NCBI RefSeq assembly: GCF_964355755.1
Contig: NC_092671.1
Span: forward strand, 2,398,501 to 2,462,500
Length of the DNA: 64,000 bases
Reading direction: 5' to 3'
Origin: Antedon mediterranea
Taxonomy: Eukaryota; Echinodermata; Crinoidea; Comatulida; Antedonidae
Positions 32,610 to 47,000 of this stretch are shown here, one piece after another. How positions within the stretch are numbered: the first letter of the stretch is position 1; every line of letters starts with the position of its first letter. Below the pieces are notes generated by a model. That model was not told the origin of the DNA. It searched no databases and worked only from the letters and a program-made list of their open reading frames with translations. The translations under genes were made by a program, and so were the position numbers.

Positions 32610-32997
32610 GTTTGGTGCTCTTGGGAGTATGGCAAAGCCTCTGGGTTGGGGTATCAAAGCTACAGGCCCATGGTGATGCTACTGGGTGCTCTAGGCCCAG
32701 GGGCATCAAATCTACAGGCCCATGGTGATGCTACTGGGTGCTCTTGGGAGTTGGCAAAGCTGCTGGGTTGTAGTGAAAAGCTACAGGCCCAGGGGCATCA
32801 AATCTACAGGCCCATGGTGATGCTACTGGGTGCTCTTGGGAGTTGGCAAAGCCGCTGGGTTGTAGTGAAAAGCTACAGGCCCAGGAGTAACAAAGCTACA
32901 AGCCCAGGGGTTGACAAAGCTATAAGCCCAGGGGTGACAAAGCTACAGGCCCAGGGGTTTACAAAGCTATAAGCCCAGGGGTGACAAGGCTACTGGT
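32610..32997. repeat. Tandem repeat in the ankyrin gene 3' UTR
   Basis: A roughly 110-bp unit (ATCAAATCTACAGGCCCATG, GTGATGCTACTGGGTGCTC, GTTGTAGTGAAAAGCTACAG) is repeated two to three times, then gives way to short 20-23-bp units of the type CAAAGCTACAGGCCCAGGGG. Confidence 0.85.
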
Positions 32998-33241
32998 TAG
33001 AAGTAAAAAAAAAATAAGGTTTGGAAGATTAATGACCAATTTTGTTACTTTGTTTTTAACATTAGGGACTTTACGAAACACGACGGGAAGCCACAGAACT
33101 GTGCTCATGAATAATTTATGCATGAGCTTTAACAAAATGGGTGGATCTTATTGTGAAATTCTGTTTCTTTTTGAGGATGATAAAGTTGCCATTTTCCTGT
33201 TTAGGGAAAACGATTAGAAATAATGTACATATATAACCTTA

Positions 33242-33247
33242 AATAAA
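33242..33247 (+). terminator. Candidate polyadenylation signal of the ankyrin gene
   Basis: AATAAA about 700 bp after the stop. A 3' UTR running through the tandem repeat is implied but not shown. Confidence 0.4.
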
Positions 33248-35083
33248 CTGTTCAAATTACAATTAAACGTGGAAATTTCAAAACTCTAAATAATATTTGA
33301 ACTTCTAATTTAATTGTTTAATAAAATAACATTTTTATTAGGTTAAAATGGCTGTGTTACAAGCATTAAATTATGTGCAGCATTTGAATGCAAGGCTCCC
33401 CTAGGAAGTCTAGGCCTATGCTGTTCCACCAGAGGCAAACGATTCAGAAGGGCCCCACGCCGCGAGACGGGGGAAGGAGAGTGAAACTGTCGGTCGCCGT
33501 CGTTTTCGCGCCATAGTGAGTAACTAATAAAACGGCTATGTTGACTGTATATGATTTTACGCTCTAGTGAACACATCGTGTGTTTTGTAAAGTCTCTATT
33601 GTCTGTTACATCACTGTAAGAAGAAAGTTTAACTTTGACAATGCAAATAAATGAATTCTAATAATTAATATACATTATTGGTTGATATTTGATGAGTGTA
33701 TTAAAACTTGTAGTAATAAAGTGTATAATATAAACTAGAGGGCACTGTTTATGCATAATGTATGATTGTGGGTAAACATTTCAATATTCAGCAAGAACTT
33801 TATAGATTTCTTGTACACAAACAAACAAACTTCCCTCAGAATGGATTGGAACACTTTTGGCGCATTTAAAAGTTTTGAGTGCGGCTGGTTTTTAAAACTG
33901 TTTGTATGCAAAAGTCGTAAAAAAAAACAAGAAAAACACAGAAAATAGTATTTTGTATTTATTTACAGCATCTCTTTACATTTGCTTTGCTTCTTTTAAA
34001 AAAAAATCTTTTTTTTTCAACTTTGTCATCTTTAGTTTTCCAAATATAAAAAAAAACAGTTTAATTTATTAAAGTAAAGTTTGGGCAATAAAAAAATGTC
34101 AATTGTGGAAGATTCGGTTTAACCACCAAAGAAGTTATGTACTCAACATAGTCACGGCGTCTTCATTTATGTTGCTAGACACTAAAAAATAATACTGAAA
34201 AAAAAATAAATAAATTGGACCCTTGATCTTGCCCACAATGTTTTGTTTTATAATTTAGTATGACCTTTGTGACCTTATTATTGAGAGTCTTGTTTACAAG
34301 CCCCATGCTCGAGTATAAGCTCATGCACAAGTATAAGCCCACCCTCTAATTTAAGCTAAATTTAGACACACAACTTTGGTAAATCCAATGTTAATGCAAC
34401 CAGAGTAAATCCCCAATTTTCGTCAAATGCTTAGAGTGGCGTCATCTTATTAAGCACTTCCAATCAGTCAAAGGTCAATTAATGTAAAAATAGTCATAAG
34501 TAATTTATAATAGAACCAACCATGCTACTGTATATACCAAAGAATTATTGATCCTTCTCTCTCATAAAATGTGATTAACTAAACTAATATTTTTCATGAC
34601 ATAACCTCACCTAGCATCTTAATATAAATTAATATTATTTGGTAGCCTTGTGTGGATTGTTCATATACCCCTACAGTAAAATATGATAAATTATACACAC
34701 TGGAGACATACTGCTAAATGCAACCTTTAATAGGTTAAGAGAAAAAACGTTTGTCCTTACAGTATAAATATCAATTGAACTTTGATGTATTGCCATATTT
34801 AAAAAAGGAAATTTGCTTGTTATAGATTCACTGTCCTCTCTGTATCTGAATTTGGCCAGTATCTTTGGCAAATTCTGTGATACAACATCACATGTGTTAC
34901 ACAAGGTGGTACATTTCTGCATGTTAATTACTTCTTTTAGTCAGTTTATAAATATTCATGATATTGAGAACATGTGACCCATGATTGACAGGTGTTTGTT
35001 ATCTGTTAGCCTAGTTGCATGCATACTGTTCTCAAGCGAAACATTTTCAGATATTGTGATACATTAAGTATTTTCTTTAGTAT
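33248..35083. other. Convergent spacer between the ankyrin gene and DEAF1
   Basis: No exon was recognised. It should include the DEAF1 3' UTR, which runs leftward from 35084. A partial MITE-F-like sequence (CTCGAGTATAAGCTC and AGTATAAGCCCACCC) occurs at about 34305-34350. Confidence 0.4.
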
Positions 35084-38000
35084 TTAGTCGTCTACTTTTT
35101 CTACAACCTCCACGTAACAGGTTCCCAGTGGTGGTTCTGTGAGGGGAATCGGTGAATGGGATGGACTCCGTCGTCCGCACGTCTGTTGGTGCGACGCCCA
35201 ATCTTTACGTTGGCAAAAGCTGCTACAGTAACTCACTAGGTGGCACCCTGTACATTCGCTCATCGCTTCTCTGCCACAGTTTACACACGTCTGAAATTAA
35301 CAGAAAATTTTTAAATCACATTTTGGTTTGACATTCATTTATAGTGATAGGTACGGGTCATACCAAAGATAATAAAAGGAGAAGATACAACAGTTCCGTT
35401 GGCGGCGTAAACCACATCCGGGTTACTATTTTCCTACGCCTGAAGGTGGCGCACTTCTTTTTTGCTAGAAGAAGTGCGCCACCTTCAGGCGTGGGTAAGG
35501 TAAAACTATCTATAAAAATGCAAACGATGATTATTTATCAAAATGATTATCAAAATATTAATAATATCAAAATTAGTAGAGCACAGACGCGAGAACACAT
35601 CAGATCATCACGATCCATCCAAACGTGGAATTAGACGGGAACCATATCTAGAGCCCGCCGTCGTTCGGCTGCTGGATTCTTACGCGTTCATAAGAGCACG
35701 TCCGCGTTTCCTATCCTTCTATATATAACAGCGCGTACTGTTGATTCTTTACCTATTTATATTCTTTGGTCATACCTACAGCTCAAAACAATCAATCAAG
35801 AAATGATAGGAAATTAGGTTAAATTTATCACTTATCAATTTTAGGGCCTGTGGTCCCTATTTCAAAATTCACTAATGCAGTAATAGTATTATACTTTAGT
35901 ACTTCAGTACTTTATATCCTCTAGTATAATCCCACCCCACCACTAAAACACATAATTGGTAGGAGGTGGGATTAGACCTAAAGTGGGATTATACCCAAGT
36001 ATATACGGTAGCAAAGTGGCTCCTAACGGTTTAACAATTTTAATGGAATAACAGTCTTTAAACATGTTTGATCAATTTTATACAGATTCAAGCTCACAAA
36101 ATCCATTCCCACAAAATCCATTCCCATCCTCCTCAATGAGAAAGCGTAACTAAATGGCCTTCATTTCCCCCTTGTAACGTACAGTACCAACCTCCCTGAA
36201 CAGCCTTCATTTCCATACATGAGACACTGTAATTTATCATGCATTGCATTCCAATCTGTACTTTTGTATTTTATCGGTATTTTGGTAGATAGTGGCTATA
36301 AAAAGCCTAACAGATTGTGTGGGCGTATCAAAATATCTTTGCCTGCAAATTTATATTAGGCAATTAATTATTAAAAGGTCAGTAGCCTTACACGCTATCA
36401 TGATGGTATACTGCAAAGCTATGTTGTGCAGACAATATTAAATATTAAATATATAGAATATTTATTGAGAGTTTTCGTATATAAATATATATATACAGTA
36501 TATATAAAACAGCTGGTTAAATTGTCAAATAGGGGATAATGAAGTAATCTAATTTTGAGACTTTATTGAAGATGTTTTTTACATCAATAGTATGTAATAG
36601 ATCAGAACCAGAGTTGATTCCCAGGGAATGTAGCCATATTCAACATTGACCACACTCACAGGCTTTGGGAAATACCCTTAAAATTTGAAATTCTCTATCT
36701 CATGAATATACCACTTTAGGGAAATCCTCAAAGGAAATATACTGTATATATGGTTAGTGCGATTGATGAATACAGCCAATCAGCTGTATTCGTTTTGTTG
36801 ATATTGTTTTTATATACTCAGCATTTATCTCGGCGTGATGGAGACAGATGCTCACATCACTATGACACTTGTGAATAAATAGCTAGCTTGTCTTGACAAG
36901 TTAGTGAAACAGTGTGGTGATGTGAGATTCCGTTTTTGGACTTTTCTGTTGTCTTGTTCAATTTATTCGGTTTTTTAGGCTATTTCGTGGTTTATTTTAC
37001 AATTACATTAACAATTTCATTTTCACACTTGTGCTAAACAGCGCATAGAGACTATTTTGTATTTTGCGCTATATAAATTTAAAACCATTAACCATTAAAA
37101 GAAATCAACCTTATAATAATACACTACTCGCTTCTCGTCTTTCATGCTAAAAAACCAAAACACCAACCTTGATAAGTTGTGCTGATTTAGCCTCCGCAAC
37201 AGCCACTATCTTGTCCGCTCTTGCGTGAGCCAATGCTTGTGATACTGCGTTGTCTTTTTCTGCTCGTGCTTCCATTAGTGCCCTTGATAGCTGCATTTGA
37301 CTGTCTATTTTTACTTGTAATATTGCCTATGTTTCATACAACAAAAAATAATTTTTATAATAAAAGGAAAATTGAATGACCTCTTAGTATTAATTACACA
37401 GTAGCTGTGTCAAGGATATTTAAGTAATGAATTTTGATAAGTAGACCACATTTACAATATGATACAGAATATCTACTATACCATGAGGGTCAAGTACATT
37501 ACATTACTGTATAGTCCATTTGACCACAACACAAGATACTATAAAGCAGTCCATTGAAAACTCCTTGATACATAATTGATATCAATTACTGTGATATAAA
37601 AACATTGTTTATGTTTTTTATATTTTAGTATCAATACTGATACTGTCTACTATTTAACCTATAACCCCAATATGTCAAATGTAATTATTTGCCTCTTTTT
37701 TTTCTGCTTCAAATTGTATTTTAGCTTGAGCAAGACATGACTCTTTGCTTGTCATACACTCTGTTTTCATTTGTAATACCATGTTTTTTAGCTGTTGTGC
37801 TTGTTGAAGAAGAGTGTTGGCCATCTAAAAAAAAAACAGAGAATAAGTCAAAATGAACTGAAAAAACATCAATGGATTATTAGATAGTTAGGAAGGAAGA
37901 TTTGAGACATTCAACACTTTAATTCAATTGGTCTTTTATTTGTCTAATTCATATGAAAAATCAGAAAATCTTTGTTAATACAGTGCAGCTGCAGTTTAAA

Positions 38001-41000
38001 ACACAAGAACAATGTTGAAAAACATTAGAAAAGTATCAGACAATATAAACGTTATATTTTTTAAAACTGATACAATTATACAAAAAGCAACAATCGAATC
38101 AGGGCCTACAGTACTGGTATTTTTATTTGAAATATTGTGTATTTTTATTAATAGTAGAAATGATATTGTTGCTACACCTTTAATGTAGCCATAATAAAGA
38201 TTGATGGCTCACATAGGTGCCATAGGGATTATACCAATAATAGTGAAAACTCCTTTAATCTAACTGACAATTTAGTCGCTATCAATGGTAGTAAACTTAA
38301 AATGAGCGCTGTTTGTTACTATCCCTTTAATGTAGTTGAAATCACATGATGGGTGTTAGTGGGATTGTACCACTCAACTGTAAATAATAATGTCAAATCC
38401 ATCCCTTTTCATGTCATTTTATATTGAAAGTAAATATTGAAAATAATTGTTGATATTGTCTCTTTAATATGACTCGGCATATGAAGATTTCTGGCTATTA
38501 CATGATAGGTATTACTGTTAGTGGCAGTGTACAGATAAATTGTGACAATCGCATCTCTTTCCACAGCCATAAAACCTATTCTTCATCCATGGTTCAGTTT
38601 TAGTCCATTGCTGCGACTGTCCCTTTAAACTATCTGACATAATGAGGATTATAGAACAGCATGATAAGATTGAATCCCGCAACCCACACATGGCATCCAT
38701 ACAAGGTGATCCCTAACTCATCTAAGCTCATAAGATTCCTTCTTGTAATCATAAGGCCACAAAGCCCTAATGCCATTATATTATTGACCTTTGAAATAAT
38801 AAATGATTATTATTACTTAATTAATTATTACCTTTAATAATATTTCAACTAAAGCTCTGTCTACACTATCAAACTTTATGCGACAACAAAATGTGATGTG
38901 CCCATATATGGAGGACATGATGATGTCATATCACTACCATATTTGGGCATATCACTACTATATTTGGACACATCACATTTTTTCAAACTAGTTTGATAGT
39001 GTAGACAGAGCTTTATGGACTATTAACTCAGTTAAAAGCCTACCATTGAAATGGGGCAAAATCAGGTCCATAATGTTCATAAAACAATCAGAAACTTTTT
39101 AAGAAATTAAAATTCTCTTGCAGTGACGTTTCCAAGTCTAAAATTATTTCTTATTATTAAATTTATTTTGAATACAAGTGTATTTTATTATTATTATTGG
39201 TATATTAAACTTTTTCAATACCCAGAAAACCTAAAAATTTCCTAAAACCAGACAAATTAGGTAGACAGCTCAAGGGCGTCTGTACTGTATTGAGAGAGTT
39301 GAGTGTATCTTTGAACAATATTATGTTGTATAAAATATTATATCCATTTAAATACTATAGTAAACCTTTTAATATATTAAAAACCTAATACAGCGTACCA
39401 CGGTAAAGTTTGCCCTTAGAACCTAAAAACACCAACAACCAATTTCTGTTGCTCATTCAACCACCAAAAAAACCCCATTTCCTTTTCAAAAGACTCTTTC
39501 TAGGAATTACAACAATGAGAGCCTGCGAATTAAGCTACAATACAATTGTATTGACAGGCTTATAAACACAAAGGTTAAACAGTAGAAACATTGTGTTAAC
39601 AAAACATAAACAGTAATAACTACTGTAGTGGAGTAATATATATTATTAATTCTTAAAGTACTCTCTATTCATGTTTCATGACCGGAAGTTCCGTATTTTA
39701 TGGTAATGAGGTTTTAGTTGGGTATAATCAGGGATGTCGTTTTGAGCCCATGACCAATTCCCATCTGTTTGTTCATCTTTTGCTTTATTTATTTATTCAG
39801 GTTTAAAACATACAAAGAATAGCCTAAAGGCTAAACATATCATTTAAAAGGTTAAAAATATTTTAAATATTTTTTCATCTTTTAAAATATCATTCCAGAA
39901 AAAAATACCCAGATCAGATCAGATCATAATTTAGAAATTATTATATTATAAAAACAATTAATTGTCATCATAGACTATAATAGACATTCACGGTTATTTT
40001 AATTTATTTAAACCAAATATTATATTTATAGTTTTCACAATTTAATTAACAGACTCAAGTAGGCATTATTTTCTTTATAACTCCTTCATACAGTAATTAC
40101 TGAACATATTCACACAACTAGCATGTGATCACTTGGTCTACATAAAACCAGTGATAACATTGCTAAAAGTAAAAACCAAAGAAAAAAGTTTATTTGGTTC
40201 TGTTACTGGAAAACATTATTCTTGGAAAGTGTATTACTGTCTAGACATACAATTTTTACATACAATATTTAAAACCTTTTATAGTTTTTTACTGTAGCTA
40301 TATTTGTAAACAATAATATTTTTATCATCTTTATCATTTTTAGCTGTGTATTGTAAACATAATTATTTTGGTAAAAATATAATAAACTTTCTGCTAACCT
40401 CTTCTAGATGAATCCAATGTTGATCCGGTTGTAGTACAATTAGTGTTTTTGGTGGTGACGGTGGATACACTTGAACTACAGGGGTCAGCAATGGGGTGTC
40501 CAGACCATTATTACTCTCCAAACTAAATGACCTCATACTTTCAGCAGCTAAAATAAAAATATATATATTAATTTAAAGGCAAGTCCTGTGTTCATTTAAA
40601 CGTAGGGGAATGAGCTGTTAGAAGCTCATTGTACTAAAGGTAAGGTGGCCAGTACCTTTCCGTGTTGCCTAATCCTCCCTAGTATTTTTTAACCAGGTAC
40701 TCATTTACAGCTGAGTGGACTGGGACTTGTGCTTATTAGGAATTGAACCCATACCTTTCTGTATATCTTTCTGTCAAGTGCTACCAGATAATTAGTATTG
40801 TAAATATTATAACAATAAACATTTTCAATAAATTCCACAAACAGTAGAACAGGACACTTTCTTGTGAAATTGTTCAGTTCAAACATACAGGCTGAGTATC
40901 CTCTGTATTTTACCCAGTTTTAAAGTTTTCACTGTGTACATACAATACAGTACTCTATTATTATATAAAATTGAGAAATCCTACTAAATTCATACAGTAT

Positions 41001-44000
41001 GTAGTTGTCTGCAGATAAATTGTACATAAACAACTGCCCTTTTGTGTAGTCTACAGTAGCTATAACAACATACTGCCCACAGACAAGACAAGTTTAACAA
41101 TTGACATTTTTAAGTCACATAATATTAACATCTTGTTTTTGTGTTTTTATAACAATACATTCTGAAGCATGCAAAATTAAAATGTCAATTTTATTTTCAA
41201 CAAACCTAGAATGTCTTCAGCGTGTTTGACCTTTCAAAAATGACATCATACATTTACCCTTTGATATTATACAGATATTTTGTGTTGAACATTATTCGAT
41301 GTTTATAAACATTACTAACCATAATTTGTACTTTTCAAGAGGGTCAGTCAGGATGTTTATATTTCAACCAAGCATTGTTGAATAATCCCAAAAAAGGCAA
41401 TATTTAAATCACATATATTTAGTTCTCGATATACTTTGTTTTCTGACGTCCTCAGAAGTAAAGAATGATGAACTAATACGTGGTGTACCGCAAATTTTAT
41501 ATCAACAGATTTCGCCACACAAACCTTCAAACATTAATATCTATATTACAAGGCACATGATTTAAAGGGTTCTTAAGGATCATTTCTTATGATATACTGT
41601 AAAACACCAAGAAAGTCTTCTACTGACTTGAGATACTGTAGAGTAGAATGGTGACACTCCATTAAGGGATGTCTGGTGGCATAATAAAGAAAACAATAGC
41701 AATTTTCCTTTTCTCTTTTTCCCAATCAGGTAATACTAATAGGCCATCTTGCGCCCACTCCAAATTAATCCCAAATGATTTATGTTGGTGTATAGCCAAT
41801 TGTGGTGGGCCTCTTAGAACGGTACTTTATCTCTTGCTGGCGTGGGTGTACAGTATAAACGTTAGTACAGTAATTAAAATCATTTGAATTCAGATTGGAA
41901 GTAATAAGATTTATGTGACAAATAAATGTGATGTGCCCATATATAAGGACATAATGATGTCATATCACTACCATATTTCAGCATATCATGACCATATTTG
42001 GGCACATCACACTAATTTGAGTGTAGATAGAGCTTAATTGTACTTACCATCTTTTAGTTTAGGTCTTGGTTTCTTTACAGTTGGTGTTGATGGTGTATCC
42101 AGTTCATCCCTCCTCTTTCTTTTATATGGTACAAAATATCGCACTGGACCAGTCTAAAAAAAAATTCACACAAAATAATAAATTATATTATAAACATAAT
42201 TAGATTAAAATGTTGGTGAAAATTATGTTTAAGAAAATGTTGATGAGAATGATGATGATGATGATGGGGAAGAAAATGTTGATGAAAATGATGAAGAAAA
42301 TGTTGATGAGAATGATGATGATGATGATGGGGAAGAAAATGTTGATGAAAATGATGAAGAAAATGTTGATTAAAATATGAACAAATATGTTGATGAAAAT
42401 GTTGAGGAAGAAAATGATGAAGAAAATGTTGATGAAAATGTTGATAAGAATGATGATGATGATGATGATGGGGAAGAAAATGTTGATGAAAATGATGAAG
42501 AAAATGTTGATTAAAATATGAACAAATATGTTGATGAAAATGTTGAGGAAGAAAATGATGAAGAAAATGTTGATGAAAATGTTGATAAGAATGATGATTG
42601 AGAAGAAAATAATGAAAAAATTTGATGAAAATAATGAACAAAATGTGGGTATTGCTAAACCCCGCAAAATGGTATCCATGTAAAAAAAATATTAAATTTC
42701 TACTGTTAACTACTTATTTTTGGGGTAAAACATCATTTTTTGGTCAAAAATGATTGCTAATTTTTAACCAAAAAATGATGTTTTATCCCCCAAAAAGTAG
42801 TTAACAGTAGAAATTTAATAATTTATATACCCAGTGGGTCGTACACTACATTATTTAATCACTTTTATGATGGTTCGGTGGGGTTTGCTATAGTTTTTTT
42901 GAGGTTTGCGGGGTTTAGCAATCATTTTTGACCAAAAAAATGATGTTTTACCCCAAAAATAAGTTGTTAACACTATAACAGTAGAAATTTAATTTTTTTT
43001 TACATTAATATACACAGTGGGTTGTACACTACATGATTCAATCACTTTTCTGTTGGTTCGGTGGGGTTTGCTATGTTTTTTTGGAGGTTTGCGGGGGTTT
43101 GCGGTGTTTAGCAATACCCCAAAATGTTGATGAGAATGATGAAGAAGAAAATGTTGAAGATAATTCTGATGAGAATGTTGATCATGAATGATGGTTTTAG
43201 TACAATTGATGACAATGATGAAAAATGATTGCAATTCAGATAATTAATTTTGATTTAATGATGATGATTACTGTATATTATTTATTTTATGATTAAACAA
43301 TGATTTTAATACTAATTGTTTAAAAATGATGACCAATGTTTAAAACGATGACAAAACCTCTTTAGGGTATTATCCTTAAAGACAAAACCACAGACACCAT
43401 TAGTCAAAGCCAACTCAACTAGTTTCCATTAAGCTTCACATGTGACAAAATATTAAAAATACAAAAATAAAATATCACTCATAGTGGTCTAGTGATAATA
43501 TGATAATGATAATAAAATATGGTGTAAAAGCGCTATGGACGACTACTGTAGTACTAGAAAGGAGGGCAGTTTATATGACCTTCACCTTGTAGTGTTGGTC
43601 ATTGGTAGAGTAATACTATGAATGTGTGATTCTTTACTGTCATAATGTATTCATACTGAATGAATACAATAGTGTATATCTTGGAGGCTAGTACTACAGT
43701 ATTTGCTGTAAATTTACATCTAGACACTTTTCAGTTGCAGCAAATATTGGGAGATTTAAAATCAATTTTGTCAAATCAATTAAGCCAACACACCTCAAAA
43801 TTCCAATAAGGTTTGACTGTTTAAGATAAATTTATATTGAAAAGATTTTTTGAAAATTACAGGCTGCAAAAAGAACAAAAAAATACATTATTTCACTCCC
43901 TTATCAAGTGACGTTAATTTGATTACGTACTTGTAGATATCTAAAATTAGATTTAAATGAGATTGTATCATGATGATGATAATTGTAGAACCTTAAAGCT

Positions 44001-47000
44001 CTGTCTACTCTATCAAACTTTATATGTGACAAAAAAATGTGATGTGCCCATATATGGACATGATGATGTCATATCACTACCATATTTAAGCATATCACTA
44101 CCATATTTGGGCACATCACACTTTTTTTGTCAAACAAATTGGATAGATAGTGGAGACAGAGTTTAAGAAAAAATCTGATTTTCTGGAAACTTTTTTTTTA
44201 CACTAGAAGGTCAACCACCGGTGAACAAAAAATATTATCTGTGTTCCGTATAACTGTACAGCACTATCTAAGTACCGTAATAAATTCAGTAATACATTTT
44301 ATATTTAAATTACAGTAATATTAATTAAAAGAGCTGAAAATTAAATTCATCTGAAAACTTAATTTAAGCTTTAATGTTTTATTTTTTATTTATTTATTTC
44401 AACAATATTTTACAAGGGTGGTCCATCGAGCCGAAGCTGATCATTAGGGACCTCACATCATGTAATGTAGTGTTACAAGCCTCAATCAAAATTAAATACT
44501 TGAAAATTAAAAACAAGTACTGTACATACCATACTTTCGTCATCGCAGCAAATTGCACACGTGCAGGACGCGGCGTGCGGATGTAATATACTGTCTTCAA
44601 TGAGACACTGAATTGTTCGGCCACCGTACCTGATACTTCGTTTCCAATCCTTACTGTTCCCTCGGCCACATAACTGCTCAAATTCTGATGGTGTGTACCA
44701 AGCATCCTTCACCTTAATACACTTTCCCTTTGAACCTAAGGTAGACAAATATTTAAATTTTAGTATAATATAAAGCTGTAGAAATACTTAGAATTAAAAG
44801 AGGTTTGTAGTACAATGCTCCTAAAAATGTCTCCAACATCTATACTCAACAGAACGGAACAACAAACAAAATATTGAGATATTTTTTACTTTACACTTCA
44901 ACTTTCTTTGCGGGGATTAATACATGATGTACTGTACTGCAAATCTTAGTTTACTATAAAAAAAAATTGAAATACTTTAAAAAAAATTACTTTCCTATAT
45001 ACATACAAAGTAAAATTGAATTCATAATTTTATTTGTCTTTTGTGAGGTCTTGTGTGCATTTTTCACCCACAGCACAAAAGTTAATTCCGCTCAGGAAAG
45101 GTTGAATAGTTATACCTTGGCACGTCCATGATTTAAACCATGAAAGACCTAATCGTTGGATTGGACGTCATCAGTCTACCTTATTTACTTACTTGTTACT
45201 TGTTTGCATAGTTATCCCCATTATTGGGGACATTTCGCCGTCATTGACATTATGTTTTGACATGTAGCACAACAATGAGAGACATTAATTTTGATGAGAA
45301 GGTGATGGAACACTGATTAATTTTTTTTTTTTAATAAAAACCTGAGACCTGTAACCCTCTGCCACCATTTTAATTAAATTTTAGTAAACTGCAATCTTAG
45401 TTTAATTTTAAAAAAACCTGTTTACAGTTTAGGATAAATTCTAATCTACAGCACTACACTAATTGAACCATTATCAATGCTGTTTCCTTTCCAGTAATTT
45501 ATCATTACAACATTCAACATTATGTCTCCAGAATATAAATCTACATGGCAAATTGGTTGGCCGCCTACCAATGCTGCAACGACGACGACCTTTAAGATGA
45601 GTTAGTTTAATGCAATGTTGATTGTAAAATGCCATGGTGTACTGTACTAGAGTAAGTGCAATTTTTATATTATAACTGTATCTACTAATATTATTATTAC
45701 AATTTATAGGACTATATCCATTGTGAGCTATTGTTATGTGTGCTATGCAGATTAAATGTTTTGCGTAGGCCTTTAGTTAATTTTCTTTATAATGTTGTAT
45801 TCTTTGCTTCATTGATCAATTATCACTAACTTTGGTGGGTAGCTAATTATTATAATTATTTATTAAGTTACATACTGTAGTGTCCCAGACACGCCTTGTA
45901 TTTAATACTGTACCTTTGTTTATATATTATTACCATACTGTATTTAACCAAATATAGTCCCAAATTATGAAATTGGGCAAAAATGAAAATTAATTAATAA
46001 TTGCAGTATTAGATTATTACAGTAACAACGGATTTTAGTGTCTAAATTTAGGAAATTATGAATTTAGCCTAAATTTGAGCATAGGTCAGGATTACTGGTG
46101 AGGAACCAGGATTTCTTTAATGGGGGAGCACTAACATTTATAATTTTATTTAGTCCCAGTGCTACATCCTGGATCTGGTCATACTGTAGACTGTACAGTA
46201 TGTTGTAATTGTTAAGCTCTCAAAAGTGTCAAATAGTTATAAAATCTGAAGTGTTTATCTTTCATCAATAGGAAGGATGCTGTCTATTTGTGGCTTCAAT
46301 TAAATTTTACAAACTTTTTCCATTAAAATATAATAATTTGTGATAAAATCTAAACTGGCAATTCAAATAGGCTTTCTTCGTCAGCCAATAATCTAATTAA
46401 AACTGAATAAATGAATACCTTTTTTTTAATGTACATGATGTTACTCAACATCTACTGACGTGTAACATAAAAAAAAATACAAAATTACCTCCAACGTAGA
46501 ATGTATATAAAATACCCACAATATCAGTATCCTTTAAGATTATTATAGACTAATTTCTTTACAACACATACATTTTACAGGATAGGCCTATAATGCCTAG
46601 CCTAGGCTTTTTAAATAAAATATTTAAATATTATTATTAATATTTTATTGCAAATATTGATCTGGGGAAAAATACATTTTTAATTTTCATTTAATTTTAT
46701 AAATTATAGCCTAGGCCTACTTTAGCCATCATGGTTTGCCTATCAACTTAAATGTAATTATAATAAACAACAATACAACACAATATACAAAATACAAAAC
46801 AACTTATTTATGATAGGCCTAGGCTAGTACTATTACTAGGCCTACACTGTGTCAGGGCTCACTGTGTATATAAAAAAGGGAAATCCCCTTACCCGATCCC
46901 AACTTGGCCTTGTGTAGTTCAGCATTTTGATTGCGACAACGTACGGGTAAAACTGGCGGTTGGAAGGCATCATCCCAATTATACTTTGTCCGTTTATCGT

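Noticed and set aside
32646-32972. 108-codon frame after the ankyrin gene
   Set aside because: It is made of the 3' UTR tandem repeat and has no splice or homology support.
42183-42679. Two minus-strand frames of 150-160 codons rich in His/Phe or Ile/Asn
   Set aside because: They are translations of the GATGAAAATG minisatellite and share no features with a real protein.
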